NCBI GenBank assembly: GCA_037833965.1
Contig: AP031353.1
Location: forward strand, 21,578,501 to 21,642,500
Source: Marchantia polymorpha subsp. ruderalis
Lineage: Eukaryota > Streptophyta > Marchantiopsida > Marchantiales > Marchantiaceae
DNA: 64,000 nucleotides
Direction of reading: 5' to 3'
Below are positions 1 through 12,419 of the stretch, one piece after another. The position numbers and the translations under genes were made by a program. Numbering within the stretch: position 1 is the first letter of the stretch; every line of letters starts with the position of its first letter. The notes under the pieces were generated by a model. That model was given only the letters and a program-made list of their open reading frames with translations, was not told where the DNA came from and searched no databases.

Positions 1-1351
1 ATACCTTTATTATTTCTGTAAGGAAGATTCAAACACCAAATGTTTACTGTAGCATTGAGAAATGATGGACGATCATACCATCAGCCATCTTGTAAATCAT
101 GGATGAAGCCTCTAGACGTTCAATCATTTGGTGCCTCTCACAGAAAAGCCCCACTGAACTATCCACCCAAAGAGATTAGGAGTGATCACTTCAAGACTTT
201 AGCACAATTCCACCATATGCTAACCCTAGCAGTAATTTTGTTACTCATGTCCATGTTCGAAACATTAATCTACATGCAAGACTGGACGAACTACTTGATC
301 ATGAAAATTATTGAGGATCAAAGTGGGCGAGTGACTTGCATGATGGAGTATCAATGTGATGTCATATGTAATAAAGACTAAGTGCGGAGACTGATGGAAA
401 TCCTGAATCTATAGATAGTTATGAGAGTTTCTCTTGAAATCATACATTGAGTACAATGCAAAAGTGAAATGGTAATCTAGCATTCTTCATGGTAGAAAAG
501 TAATCAAGATCAAGGATGATCTTTATTGCGAGATAGAATGCATATGTGAACAGTAGTTTTGTTTCAACTGCTTTGGTAACATTCTCCATGTTCGTGTGTA
601 ATGTGGCTAATGTATCACAGGAAGTCCAAAGATGAATCAAAAACTCAAAATTGTCTCAAAGTTCAGACAAAGCCTTGATCTAAATGTAAAGAACACATCA
701 TTTCCATACTTCACACAAAAATTACTGATACAAATTTGTTTCATCAATATTTAAGTAAAATAATGTTTTTTTATATATTATATAAGTATCTTGGTAGAAA
801 AAAATTCATGAATATATTCATGCATTGAAATAAATTTTATTGGCTGATTTTTTTAAATCTTCTAATAAATATAGATTGAATCTTGAATGATGTATTTTTT
901 ATTTAATGAAATAATTTTTTTCTACAAAAAAATTTTATAATGAAACTTTATCTTAAAATTATAAAGTTAACATATTCAAAATATGAAATCAAGTTCTTAT
1001 GTTTTATTTAAATTTTTAAAGATAAAAAATTAATTACTATCTATTCAATTTTTGAAGATCAAAATTATGCAAAAAGAAATTTAATTATGGTGTTATTCTT
1101 TTAAATTTCAAAACATACAATACTTCTTTAACATATTTTGTGCATGAATTTTTTTTAAATTTTCTAACTTGATTCTATTACTCTTCTTAAATTTTTGTTC
1201 ATAATCTTATTTACTTACTCTTTGTTTGATTGATAAACATTATTTGTTTCAAATCGATCAAATATGTTTTTTGGCATCAAGATTTTGTCATTATCACACT
1301 ATCATTCATGTTAGACTTCTTTTTTTTTGAATTTTTCCAACAATTATTATT
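1..1351. other. Gene-free left edge, AT-rich
   Basis: I see no gene here. An open frame of 113 codons at 40-381 on the plus strand matches nothing I recognise and has no exon-like continuation. From about 660 to 1,340 the sequence is strongly AT-rich with homopolymer runs, typical of decayed intergenic DNA. Confidence 0.6.
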
Positions 1352-1880
1352 TTAAAATTAGTGTTCTAAGTGGGGCCTTAAAGAGCTGAAAGAGAGTCAA
1401 TCAGATCACAACACGGAGCATAATCTTATCAGCCAAGTGATGCACTTTAGTCAAATGATACAAGATAATTGTGAGGCACACATTAGATGATGTAGAGGGT
1501 TTAACTCTTGTTGGTCATTTGGTTCACACGACTTATTGACAATCGGATGTATAGGCAAGATTCACACAACCCACCTTGGAACAACAAAGAAAAATAAAAT
1601 CCAAGGCATTGATGGACGTATGACTTGGTCTTCAAGCAAAAATTTAGTACTTTTCACCCATGTAAATACAACGGCTCATACTCCTTTTATACGCGTTAAC
1701 TGAATCTCAGTCGTGGTACATGCATCTGAACTTGAAGGTTAGGGTTTTGGATTTTCCATTGTATCACTTAGCCTCGCGACTATATTTGTGCAAAATGGGG
1801 CGTTAAAGAGCTAAGAGAAAATCCGATCATGTCAAAACATAAGGCAAAATCTGGTCGGCCATGTGGTGCTTAGTTTTTTT
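1352..1880 (+). repeat. Dispersed repeat family R1, copies A and B
   Basis: Copy A (about 1,352-1,790) begins with a segment containing CCTTAAAGAGCTGAAAGAGA, runs through GCCAAGTGATGCACTTTAG and ends near TTTGTGCAAAATGGGG. A second, truncated start of the same unit (copy B, about 1,791-1,880) follows directly. The same words recur, diverged, at 5,385-5,700, 5,880-6,300, 6,748-7,010 and 7,195-7,715. No protein is encoded. The unit may be a long terminal repeat or a non-autonomous element; copies A/B and C lie in the same orientation on both sides of the coiled-coil pseudogene. Confidence 0.75.
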
Positions 1881-1996
1881 GTTTTTTGCATATATAACAA
1901 AATCTTAAACATATTCATGTGAGAAAGTATGCATACAAGTCCTAAGTCGAAGGAGTTAGGAGAATTACGTGAACTTTAGCTAGATAGAGAAGGAAA

Positions 1997-4766
1997 GTGG
2001 AATTCGCCTTCAGCCGAAGACCGTTGGATCTTCTAACCATTGACACATTAATTTTAGAGGATGCAATAGCTGGGCCTTCCGCGAAGACGATGAAGTTCAA
2101 TATGAATTCGCAAAGGGCCAATCAAGACCCGTATGCGCCGAGAGTACCAATTCGCGCGCGTGTGAGGAACGTTAGAGCATCGAGGGTAAAGGCACAACGA
2201 GAACACTTGCACCGACATTGCGATATAGAGAGAGAGAGAGAATAGAACTCGACCGACCTTGATAGCAGCAAAGACGCGATTGGAGATATGGCGCCACCCA
2301 CGATAGCCAAGGTGCGGAAATTGGTTCCGCAGAAGGTGCCTTAAGCGGAGTTGCGACCCTATAGGCGGGAGCTTATCGAGTTACACTTAGATTTAATACT
2401 ATGGGATTGGAATTGCGTGTTGACAAACATCTGTAAGGAGATTATGGACAAGAACCGGAACGAGGGAGATAATCTCCGTGGCAATCCGATGCTGTGGACA
2501 ATCGATCACTTAACAAAAGTTCTGGGGCCATGCGCAGGAGAAGACGGTGACAATATGTTCGAGAAGGATAACGTCAAGATTATCCTCGCAGAACAATTTA
2601 CTTTCGCTTCACTCTTCAAGAACGCGAGGTCGGGGACGAATGGTTGGAAGACAGCAGATTACAAGGACCCGAAGAGGCGTGCGATTGCGTTGGGGATAAG
2701 GCACATTCTGCGACTACAGCGCATGACTTATGTCACCGCTTGGAAGGTCGGCTTCTTCGAGCGCGCCTTGAAGGGAGAACAAATTCTTTGGGCGAGGATC
2801 TTCATGATCCAATTTGGATCAATGCGAGTACCCGATGGAAGGGAGTATTGATTAATCACCTAACCCCTTACCTAGTGAACTTCTATCGATGGATGGCACT
2901 ACTAACGAAGAAGGAAGAGAAGCGATTCCCGAAAAAACGGGAGATACTTGCAATTGAATCCAGCGAGGAGACCGACGAGAAGGGTGAGGCTCAACCTGAA
3001 GGGCCGCCTCGACGGACAGCACGCGGGCCGGTCCAAGTGGATGTCGTCAGGGAACCATCAGAGAGAAGATCGGCGAAGAGACGGAGGATAATCGCTGACA
3101 TTGGGGAAGACCGAAGACCGGAGTCGCGGATGATGGAAACCCAGATAACAGAAATCAGGTCGTCAAAAACACGAGCCTGGCCGTTGAAGAAGGCAAATCG
3201 TGAGAGAGTTGCGTCCGATTCTTTGGATAGTAGTGTAGCAAAGACGAATGCAACGGCCTCGACGACAGACGAAGAGAAGAGGGAGGAGCCTCCTCTTTGG
3301 GTAGTAGAAGAAGGACCTTTGGCGGTGCAAGGCGGTGCAAGTCGAAGTCCCGATCGAAGTAGCAGTGGAACCTTCGGATGAAAGGAAAGATACGGTTAGT
3401 CTAAGTCTTTCACCTTTGGAGCAGACGCGATCTATTGGGAGTAAGTAAGTACCACAGCCGAAGTCGAGTGAGGAGATGGCGAGGAATCTCATACTCAGTG
3501 AAGAGATACTCAAGCAAGTAGTGGCACAGGTTGGTAGGACAGCGGTAGAATTTCTTGAGATTGTATCGTCCCCAGCACCTGAGAAAGAGCTAAGACCTGA
3601 TGCAGGGAAGAAGGGTAAGGGGGAGGAATTTAGCGAGCCAGCTGTCTCTTTTCTCGATTTCCTGCAGTATAGTATAACCCCTCTACTGAAGTATTTTGTG
3701 AAGAGAGCAAAGTATGTTGTGGAGAAAGCATCAGGGTTCTACATAGAGCTTGTAAGGAATAGGACCCAGATTAATAGAGCAGTAGCGGTGAAGAGGGAGT
3801 GGGAGTCCGCAATTGCAATGGCGAAGGAACGAGTTGCGAGCTTGACATCCGAGAGCGCGACCATGAGTGTGACATTGTAGGAGTGAGAAGAACATCTTCG
3901 GGCAAAGGGGAAGGAGTGCGAAGTTCTTCGGCTGAACTTAGTTAAGGAGACTGATTTGCGTGTATTGTTAGAGCAGGATTGTGTTAGTCTTCGGGCTTCC
4001 CATGCCAATGTACAGAAGGTAACAGTGGAGTTGTGTGAGAGATTGGATGCATCTAAGGTGGCCTACGCGGCGGAAGTGCAACGTGTGGACGAATTGACTG
4101 TGGCTTCGGCGAAGCGCAATCAATTGCATGCTGAGGAGTTAGCTAAGGCAGAAGAGCGAAGAGCCAAAGAGGAACATATAGACAAAGATCTACGGGGTCA
4201 GATTGATGCGACGAAGACGGAACAAGTGGAACTTTGGCGCAGGATTGCGGAGCTGACTGATGATCGTGACAAGGAGTTACAATGTGTGGATGAGCTCTCG
4301 GCGAGTCTGGCGAGTGTACTCCGGAAGCACGCAGTCGAACTGACTGATTGGGCTAAGAAATTGGTAGATTGCAAAGAGGCCAAGTCTTTGGAGTTTGAAT
4401 GTAAAGTAAGATTTGAATCGGATTGTAGAGGGTTGAAGGCGCAGTTGAAGTTAGTTGTTGTGCAGATGGAGGAGTCTCGGACGAGAGTGGAAAGGCGGAG
4501 GCGGCATACTAACAGCTGCGAGATGAGACGACGGACGGTTTGCGTTTGCGTGTAGAGAAGTGCCTACGCGGATTTGTGACGTGGAAGTGCAAACGCCGAA
4601 GTGGCTGAAGTTGGATTCGCTGGAGTGCCGGTTGAGCGAGTCCCATGGGCACAAACAGTTAGTACAGTTAGTTAAATCTTTCTCTTCTAGATTGGAAGAG
4701 GCGCGAGAGAATATAGAGATGGAGATTGTAAACGTATTGCGTAGGTTAGGAGTCGACGGAAGCTGA
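1997..4766 (+). pseudogene. Broken copy of a high-copy coiled-coil protein family (liverwort type)
   Basis: The reading changes frame several times, so this is a dead copy. The N-terminal part (1,997-2,851, frame 2) is basic and then has a globular block with WARIF near its end. A frameshift near 2,825-2,850 moves the reading to frame 1, where a block with LINHLTPYLVNFYRWM and then a Glu/Arg/Ser-rich linker runs to 3,381. It resumes in frame 2 at about 3,476, is cut by two neighbouring stops (3,878-3,880 and 3,884-3,886), and continues as a long charged coiled coil (about 3,887-4,500) with repeated AELTDDRDKE-like heptads. The conserved C-terminal block with WLKLDSLE is in frame 3 (4,560-4,766). 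I associate this domain order with abundant hypothetical proteins of Marchantia; the function is unknown. The N-terminal block could be a gag-like domain, but that is a guess. Confidence 0.7.
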
Positions 4767-5384
4767 GAGTACACTGTAACCGCTACGTTGGATGGCACCG
4801 CACCTGAGAGTAGTTCACCTAAGGCGATTGACATGTCTAGGAGTTCGGAGTGAATTAAGAGGCCCAAGGCTCTTTCCTTTGGGGGGCTTTTCTGTCAATT
4901 GGCTTGTCTTGGCTATTAATCTGTATTTATTGTGCGCGTTTGTGTGCTTGTATGTCTTGTCACCATGCATGGTGCGCTCCGATTTGTCAAAGATACCGCA
5001 TTTGGAGCTATGTATGTCCAACTTGAATGTTCTGAGTAAGCCGGGGGCTATTCGGGATTTAAGCAAATTCGGATCTGGATATTCGGGTCAGTAAGCCGGG
5101 AGTGTACGATTCTGGAAAGTTTTTCCCTGAAATCATAGTGTGGGGTCGAAGGCGATTCCCAAAGTTGTTGATTGGAAAAGTTTCAGGCTGTGTGTGTGTT
5201 TATACTCTGCTCTTCGGCCGTAATCGAGTAGTGTCTTCTAGGAGTAACATGTGTCTAATAAGTAAAACTCTTCAATCGAATGTTAACTAGTGACAAATCA
5301 GAATTCTTGGTGTTGCATCTGTATCTTTGGCAACGAATCTATACCATTATGCTCCATTTTGGTATTTGTTGGTTATCACACGCC
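4767..5384 (+). other. 3' flank of the coiled-coil pseudogene
   Basis: This stretch follows the conserved C-terminal block and precedes the next R1 repeat. Short open frames here (for example 4,792-5,094) look incidental. It is probably the untranslated 3' part of the same repeated unit. No polypurine tract or terminal repeat is clear. Confidence 0.4.
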
Positions 5385-5700
5385 AAGTAGTGCATTTTAG
5401 CCAAATGTTACGGGATCATTGTGAGGGGTAGATCTAATGATGTGGAGGGTTTCACTCTTGATGGTCATTTTGTTTGCACAATTTATTGACAATCCGAGTA
5501 ATTGACGAGATCCAATCTATCTTGCTGAGTTGGCTAACACAACCCACCTTGGAACAGCAGGAAAGAGAAACCGAAGGAATTGATAAATGAATTACTTGAT
5601 CTTCAAAAAGATATTTAGTTTTTGTCACCCTTGTACATACGTGGATTCATACTTCTTTCATACTTGTTAATTGTAACTCAGTTGTTAAGGGAATTATTAA
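5385..5700 (+). repeat. Dispersed repeat family R1, copy C
   Basis: This copy starts at GCCAAGTAGTGCATTTTAG and shares with copy A the words for TGTGAGG, GATGT(G/A)GAGGGTTT, TGGTCATTT and CACAACCCACCTTGGAACA in the same order. It ends near the segment TTGTAACTCAGTTGTTAAG. The left third of the unit is missing. It lies downstream of the coiled-coil pseudogene in the same orientation as copy A. Confidence 0.75.
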
Positions 5701-5717
5701 TCAAAGTCAAAACGACG

Positions 5718-5805
5718 TTAATCCTTTCTGTCGCGGTTAAAGATTTAGTTCAAAAGTTAAAAGATGAAATGATAGAAATTTTAAATTTTTTCTTCAAGTC
5801 CAAGT
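5718..5805 (+). repeat. Segment repeated in inverted orientation at about 7,010-7,095
   Basis: About 85 bases starting at TTTCTGTCGCGGTTAAAGAT recur as a diverged reverse complement at about 7,010-7,095. Both copies translate to closely similar peptides with SVAVKDLVQKLK, so the segment may descend from an old coding sequence. Each copy sits at the end of an R1 repeat copy. Confidence 0.65.
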
Positions 5806-5879
5806 CCTCCATCCATTAATTTCCAATTTCATTAGTTGTTTATTAATTAAATTTCAAAATGAGGTACAATCAACACATA

Positions 5880-6300
5880 TGAAATGAATATGAGCTATCA
5901 TATGTACTCGGATGACAAGGACTAAATCTTTTCTTGAAGGCGAAATCATGCGTCAATCAATCCATTGGATTTTGCCATCCTCGTGTTTCAAGATGGAATT
6001 TGTCAAAAAGCTGAGCAAGATAGGTTGGATCTTGTAGATACATATGGGCTTTCAATAGGTCGTGCAGACCAAATGACCATCTAGAATACAAATAATCCCC
6101 ATCACCCGACATGTCTCTTGCAATGGCACTGTAATATGTGCTATAGTGCACCACTTGGCCGACTACATTTTGCTATGTGTTGTGACATAATTAGACTCTC
6201 TTTCAGCTCTTTAAGGTCTCACTTTGCGCATCTAGACTTGCCGCACTAAGTAGTACAATAGGAAGTCCAAAACACTAATCTTTCTATCTATATGCAGCGC
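5880..6300 (-). repeat. Dispersed repeat family R1, copy D (inverted)
   Basis: Read on the minus strand, this copy has the R1 order: CCTTAAAGAGCTGAAAGAGA, then CGGCCAAGTGGTGCACTA, then GGTCATTTGGTCTGCACGAC, then the tail with CCTTCAAGAAAAGATTTAGT. It also carries the R1 flank with GTTTTGGACTTCCTATTGTA, which helps define the full unit. The open frame on the minus strand at 5,957-6,154 is part of this repeat, not a gene. Confidence 0.75.
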
Positions 6301-6747
6301 TAAAAATCCAACAAGTAGTCGATTGCTTTGATCCCTCTTGTCATTCAAACAAGAAGTGACAAAAGAGCCCACTAGTTGCTGCAGGTCAAAAAAGTTAAAA
6401 AATATTTTGATCATTGATACTAATATTGGAGTTTTTGGTTACTAGATTCTTGGTTTTCATGTTGTGGTAAATAAATGGGGCATTGAAATGGATGAATAGA
6501 GATGACCAATTGCAGATGTTTAAAACTTGAACACTGTTTGCATGATCCAAGCATATATTTTGGATTCTAAGACCTCAAAATCACATCTTTTGGAGAATGA
6601 AAGTGCATGTGTCTTGATATCGAACGAACAATCTTTTAACTTTCTTCTTCCAATGTCATACTTTGAAAATCTGTTTATTCATGAAGAAAGAATCACTAGT
6701 GGAGAATCTAGTCTCATAACATTCACCACACACCAAGTGATGAAATT
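6301..6747. other. Spacer between R1 copies D and F
   Basis: Unremarkable AT-rich sequence. An open frame at 6,527-6,751 has no recognisable features. Confidence 0.4.
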
Positions 6748-7010
6748 TTAAAATTAGGCTTTTAAGTGGAACATTAAAAAGTTGAGAGAGAGTCTGATCA
6801 TGTCACAACACATAGCAGATTTTTGTTGGCCAAGTGGTGCACTTTAGGCAATATTGGATGATGTGGAGGATTTATATTCTGGATGTGTTCACAATCTATT
6901 GATAGCACGGATGTATCGGCAAGATTCAATCTATGTTGCTCAGCTGGTTAACACAATACACCTTGGAATAGAAGGAAGACAAAACCCAAGAAATTAATGG
7001 ACGGATGACT
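6748..7010 (+). repeat. Dispersed repeat family R1, copy F
   Basis: The left boundary, TTAAAATTAG followed by a TTTTAAGTGGAACATTAAAA segment, closely resembles the left boundary of copy A at about 1,352. The words GTCACAACACATAGCA and GGCCAAGTGGTGCACTTTAG follow, with an internal deletion before GATGATGTGGAGG. It joins the inverted 85-base segment at about 7,010. Confidence 0.7.
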
Positions 7011-7194
7011 TGGAAAAGATTTAAACTTTCTATCATTACAACTTTTAACTTTTGAACTAAATCTTTTACCGCAACAGAACGGATGAACATCGTCGATCGA
7101 TATTTTGAAATTTCAAAAGCTTCCTTCCTTGGATGTTTTTGTGTCAGAGACAATCAGTTTCTGTTGATTGAATTTGAAACCCAGTTATCCACAA

Positions 7195-7715
7195 CTGAGT
7201 TACACCTAAAGAGTATGAAAGTAGTATGAGCCGTTGTATGTATGAGAGTTACAATAACTAAATCTTTTTTTGAAGGCGAAGTCATTTGTGAGTCAATCCC
7301 TTGGGTTTCTTCTTTCTACTGTTCCAAGATGGATTGAGTCAACTAGCTCAGTAAAATTTTTTGTAACTCACAGATACACCTAAGATGTCAATAGGTAGTG
7401 CAGACCAAATGATCACCCAGAGTACAAACCCTCCACATCACCGAATATGCCCCTCACAATGGCCTTGTAATGTTTGGCTAAAGTGCACTACTTGGCCAAC
7501 AAAACCTCCACATCACCCGATATGCCCCTCACAATGGCCTTGTAATGTTTGGCTAAAGTGCACTACTTGGCCGACAAAATTGTACTCTGTTTCGTGACGT
7601 GATCGGACTCTCTCTCAACCCTTTAAGGTACCACTTTGCCCAAATAGAGTCGCCACGTTGGGAAATGGAATGAAAAGTCCAAAACTCTAATCTTCTTGTC
7701 TAGATGCATGTACTA
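7195..7715 (-). repeat. Dispersed repeat family R1, copy E (inverted)
   Basis: A near-complete R1 unit on the minus strand, including the flank with GTTTTGGACTTTTCATTCC, the CCTTAAAGGGTTGAGAGAGA word, and the tail with GAACAGTAGAAAGAAG. It carries an internal tandem duplication (7,426-7,575), described separately. Confidence 0.75.
7426..7575. repeat. 75-bp tandem duplication inside R1 copy E
   Basis: Unit 1 is 7,426-7,500 and unit 2 is 7,501-7,575. They differ at only a few positions, and the block CCTCACAATGGCCTTGTAAT is identical in both. The near identity compared with the strong divergence between R1 copies means the duplication is recent. It also explains an open frame here whose translation repeats itself. 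Confidence 0.95.
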
Positions 7716-10700
7716 CAAGTAGTGATAAGAAGTACATGTTGGTAAAAAAAAAAGATGTGAATAAAACTTATAATTTTTATCTTGGAATTTTGCATGCATG
7801 TTTTAAATACTTCATGCAAGAATTTTGCAAAAGTCAATGTAAACAATCACCAGCCTTTTCATTCCACAATCCTGAATACTTACGTTAATATTATTTTGCA
7901 AGAAGATCAATTTCTTCAAAGTGTACATTATCTTATGAAAAATATTTTTTTGATCATTTCAACTTTTAATGTACTTAACTTCCGTTACTTGTGAGATAAT
8001 ATCATTTCTTTTACTTAAATCAAGTTGATGCCGTTTCTTATCGATGTTGTCATGTTGCGCTTTGTTAATCAAGAGCTTCTACCTCAAATTTGCATCTGAA
8101 GCATCAAAATGTTTGATTTAGACCATTAGAATTTTCGCTTCATATGTGGGTGCATACGGCAGGTGTTCGCCTTTCATAGAAGAGTGTGTATGAGTTTCGT
8201 AGAAGATGACTCCAGCTTTAGAGATCTAGCTTTTGAATTGCCTGCTTTTCTCGTGAGGTTCCCCTGGCCCATGGTTCCTCGCGATGGTAACCTGAGTGGT
8301 CAGGTAATCCTGACTGGAGTGCAGTACTTGGTTGTCAGCCTGTGACACGGACCCATGCGTCACCTTTTCCGTTTGAGTAAAATTGCTGAAAGCCGGGGTA
8401 AGCACAGCAGCGACCGAAGCTTTTGAGAAATATGTTGATCCATATTCGCCCAGGTTTCAAACTACCAGCTTCTCGTAAAGTTTCTTCCCACCCTCTTTCA
8501 AATTTCATCTACCGTTGAGAGCCTGTGAGTCTAGGAGGTTACTAATATCCCCTGAATAAGAACTAAGATCTGTGACATGTCCTTTCTCATAGTGGTTCAT
8601 GACTGTCTTGATGGACTTTAGCATCCAAATTGGAAATATCTTCACATCCGTGATGGGTAACTAGAGAGATTCCTGTTATGCCTAGCAGATGTAACTTGGC
8701 TTGCATTCTTCAATTCGCCGTCCTCCGTATTCAACCTGGTCTCTTTCATTTGAAAGAGACCAGGTTGTTTGGGAAGGCTTTCGAAACAAAGAATCTCGCT
8801 TCCCTGCACCCACAAGCCCGCCTCCTTCCCTGCTCCGTCTGCTACATCGACAAGAACAAAGTGTGATACGTCCCACCCGTGGCAGAACGCCCATGAACTT
8901 CCACCACCATCTTTCCCCGTGGCAACAGAAGCTACAAAATCACAACCCACCTTGCGAGCGAGCGACAGTGCATGACGAAAATAAGAATGAGCAATGTTGG
9001 ACTAGTCACCGCATCTCCTTGCACCTCATCTGGAGTTGCCTGCATGAATACATCACCCCAGTTGCTAACAGTTCATGGTTTTGCCTGCGACTTCCGAGGG
9101 TTATGTCGACAACACATACCATAGACAGAGGACTTAACGCTCTACGATTAATTGTAGCCTCTAGTTTGTATCTAGTATCATAACCTCCCCTTCTGGGCAT
9201 CTCTTCCTGTGTACTTGTTGACATTTCTCCTCCACTCTGTTCCCCTGCGAGTTGGTTCCGTATCCGCTGTATATGTGTTACCTCAGCGTCGTACACACGA
9301 AGTCTACGCCCAACCGCTGCTTTTTCACTGCACCCTACTAACGCACGACTTGACTGCATTGTTTTGCCTTGGTTCAAGTTGTATTCGAAGAGGTTACACT
9401 CTTTTTGCTTCACATGTGCAATCATTGAATTGTGCTACACGGTATTGGCAACGTGTTTATCTCAGGCAAGCCTTATTGCTGCTCATAATGAGTACATGTA
9501 CTCGATCTTTTTATTTAACTATATCTGTATATATGAGATAGTTACAGAATCTCGGTTGCTAAATTCAAAATTGAACGAGTTGAGCAAGCCTTGCGCTAAC
9601 AGTCAGAACAATAAGGAATGGAATTGCTAAAGGCGCAACTCTTTGACCAGTTTGTATTACACGTTCATGCAGATGAGACCACGCGGCTAAACTGACTGAA
9701 GTTTCTATTTCGTAGAGTTGATTATATTTTGCGAAGCACAAGGAAGCTGCTCGTGTTCTTCCTGAAAAAGGGATTCGTAGTGAAGAGATGACATACAGTC
9801 CCAAGGAGAAGAAACTACAAAGCTTTTAGTACGGTATGGTAAGACCTGTCACCCGATTCTTCTTCAGAAGAATTGGCAAGTTCTGAACAGGAATGACGAC
9901 ACGAGGGGGAGAAGAGAGAGAGGAGAGTGGGTTAGCATGCCATGATCATTGTTTCATACGCTGTAATTTTACACTCTGCCTTATAAATATACAGTTCTCT
10001 TCATTTGATTTCATGTTGTTCAGTTGGTCTATGATCAGGACTGCTTAACGTAGGCGATCGTGGCCGCGACGCCTAAACTACCTAAACTAGACTCCGCCGG
10101 AGCGACTACGGCAACTGAGGTTTCATTGGAATAGTCGATCGTAGTGAGTGAGTAAAAAGGCTGTCCTAAATTTTTTGAGCTCTAACCTCGTTTGTCAATG
10201 CACTCCAAGTTGAGTGAAAGATGATGCTTCTTGCTGCAAGGTAAGCATCTACTTGAACTATCATCCTAAATTCTCCACATAAATCCTAAGCCTGTAGATT
10301 TGCTCTTGAGTTTCCGACAAGAAACATTCGCTGCGCTGCATGTGAGATGAGAGTCATAAAATCCGAATGCGAAAGCGGAACAAAGCACATGTCTCTTCCG
10401 AAAACTCTTTTCCTGAGTCTCAAATGCACATTAGCACTTAAGAGCTATTATGTGTGGCATGCAGTTTAGCAACCAATCTGAAGTTGAGCCCTGTTATGGC
10501 TACCGATTAAAACTTCAAGGTAATTGCGTCCGCCTACAGCTTAAAGTGAATCAAGGAACATTTCTCGGACAGCATCAAAATCAGTTGACCAACAAGTGTT
10601 GAGAGTCTCTTGACCATGTCCCGGTTCACTATCAAACGCCTGCAAAGCCGTGGATTTCATCGATAAGGAGATGAATGGAACTTGACAAATCCTTCCACAA

Positions 10701-11140
10701 TGCACGTAGATGATAAATTCCTGACCATATCAATACTCCAGGTTTTTCAGAAGTAATGGCTCGAAGCAAGAGAAAGAAATGCCATTCCCCCGTCGTCTCT
10801 GGGTTCTGATAGCCCGAAAAGGAAGTCGCAAAAATGCGAGAAAACTCGCTTCTTGATCGAGCATCTCAGAAGGGTATAAATGCTTCAAACTGACAAAGAA
10901 TTCGATTCCTTCTACCCTAAAAGGAATCGAAATTTTCAGTCTTCTGCAGTGGACGTTCATTGAGGAATTCGAGCACTAATTTGCACTTTGAATACTCACA
11001 TTCACACAGCCGCTACACTAATCCTAAACGAAGGTCTCCCGGTGCGACACATTAACCTAATTTAGGTCATTTAGAAGCCCTACTAAACTCAGCAGTGCTG
11101 ACGGATACTGTTTGGCTTCTTCCGATTGATGAAGACAATG
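7716..11140. other. Intergenic region without a supported gene
   Basis: Base composition is less AT-rich than its neighbours between about 8,160 and 11,050. Several overlapping open frames of 60-160 codons occur on both strands around 8,640-9,540, but none has a family signature, splice-consistent continuation or strand bias. A perfect short hairpin at 8,732-8,767 is listed separately. This could be a decayed gene or transposon. Confidence 0.5.
8732..8767. repeat. Perfect 17-bp inverted repeat, 2-nt spacer
   Basis: Arm 1 (8,732-8,748) is CAACCTGGTCTCTTTCA and arm 2 (8,751-8,767) is its exact reverse complement, separated by TT. No transposon ends or coding sequence explain it. Confidence 0.95.
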
Positions 11141-12400
11141 GGGGAAATTATACCTTTTGTATCAAAAACTTTTACATTGTTTATTAGATTTTAATGACAT
11201 GAATATATAATAACATGATATTATTTTATAACAATGCCATATTGATTTTTTGTTAACCTTTCGTGCATATAGTTGCAATGTTTTGCCACATGTATTATAT
11301 TGCTTTGAATATATCGTTTGCAACAAATAATAACTTCTTGAATATGAAGATAAAACAAGATTTGAATCAAATCAATGCCACATTTACTTTTTGCCAACAT
11401 CATGTGTTTTCATTTCAAAAACCTTAAGTCAATACAAGTATCTTCCTTTTGAAACAGTTCAGCCAGAGTTATTTAAAATTTTGACATCAATAATCTTCTA
11501 GATGAAATTTTTAAGCAATTTTTTAAAATATAATAAAATATTTATAATTAATATTTTGTATCACGTTAGATTTTTGTTAGCATTTTAAAATTTTAATTTA
11601 CATAGATTTTTTCATCCGTTAATTAAGAAAATTTTCATCGCTTTCTTTATTCATATGTACACATGTATAATTTTTTAGTTGTAAATGTATTAAGAATTAA
11701 AAAACCTGAAATTTTATGTGATTTGGAAAAAATGAAAATTACAATTAAACATATAATCAATTGTCATATGAAATATATCATGATCTAAGAATTTGAGTTT
11801 TCAGACAAAAAAAGTTTTCGAATGCACTACAATATATTGGAATATTAAATATACATAAATTTCATTCAAAAATTTCTTATTGTAAAATAAATATTTATAA
11901 TTAATATTATATTTATCACAATGCAAATAATCATTCATCTTCTTTGGATTATATATATATATTATATATATATAATGAACTATATATATATTCTTTGGAA
12001 ATATATATAGTTTCACGGATTTTCAAATGCAGCTAACATTCAGCATGAAAAAATAATGCATCATTACTGTAGTTCACAAAATAACTCAAGCTTCATTCAC
12101 AAAAAAATCTCATCGTGTCACATAAAATTTTGGTACCCTAAAACTCTCCTATATAGTGAGATACTAACCAGTTTAACTAATGAAGGTTAAGTAAAATAGA
12201 ATCAAATCAAGATTATCTATTACCAATCTTTCCCTTTACTACATGCCTCAAAGGTATTATAGTTCATACTCTATATGATTGTACTGCCAAGAAATCTAGA
12301 AAAACACCTGACATAGATAACTTTGTAATATAACAAGTGTTAACCGTAATCAAAACAAGATATTGTATATTTAAACCTCAAAAAAATTTGCAAATTTACT
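11141..12400. other. AT-rich intergenic DNA with a TA-rich microsatellite
   Basis: No gene is seen. A run of alternating TA tracts lies at about 11,949-12,010. The remaining sequence is AT-rich and probably includes part of the decayed copia element on its right. Confidence 0.5.
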
Positions 12401-12419
12401 CTACGTGCGTTGTTTATAC

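Noticed and set aside
7385..7597. Plus-strand open frame with an internally repeated protein
   Set aside because: The repetition comes from the 75-bp tandem duplication in a non-coding R1 repeat on the opposite strand.
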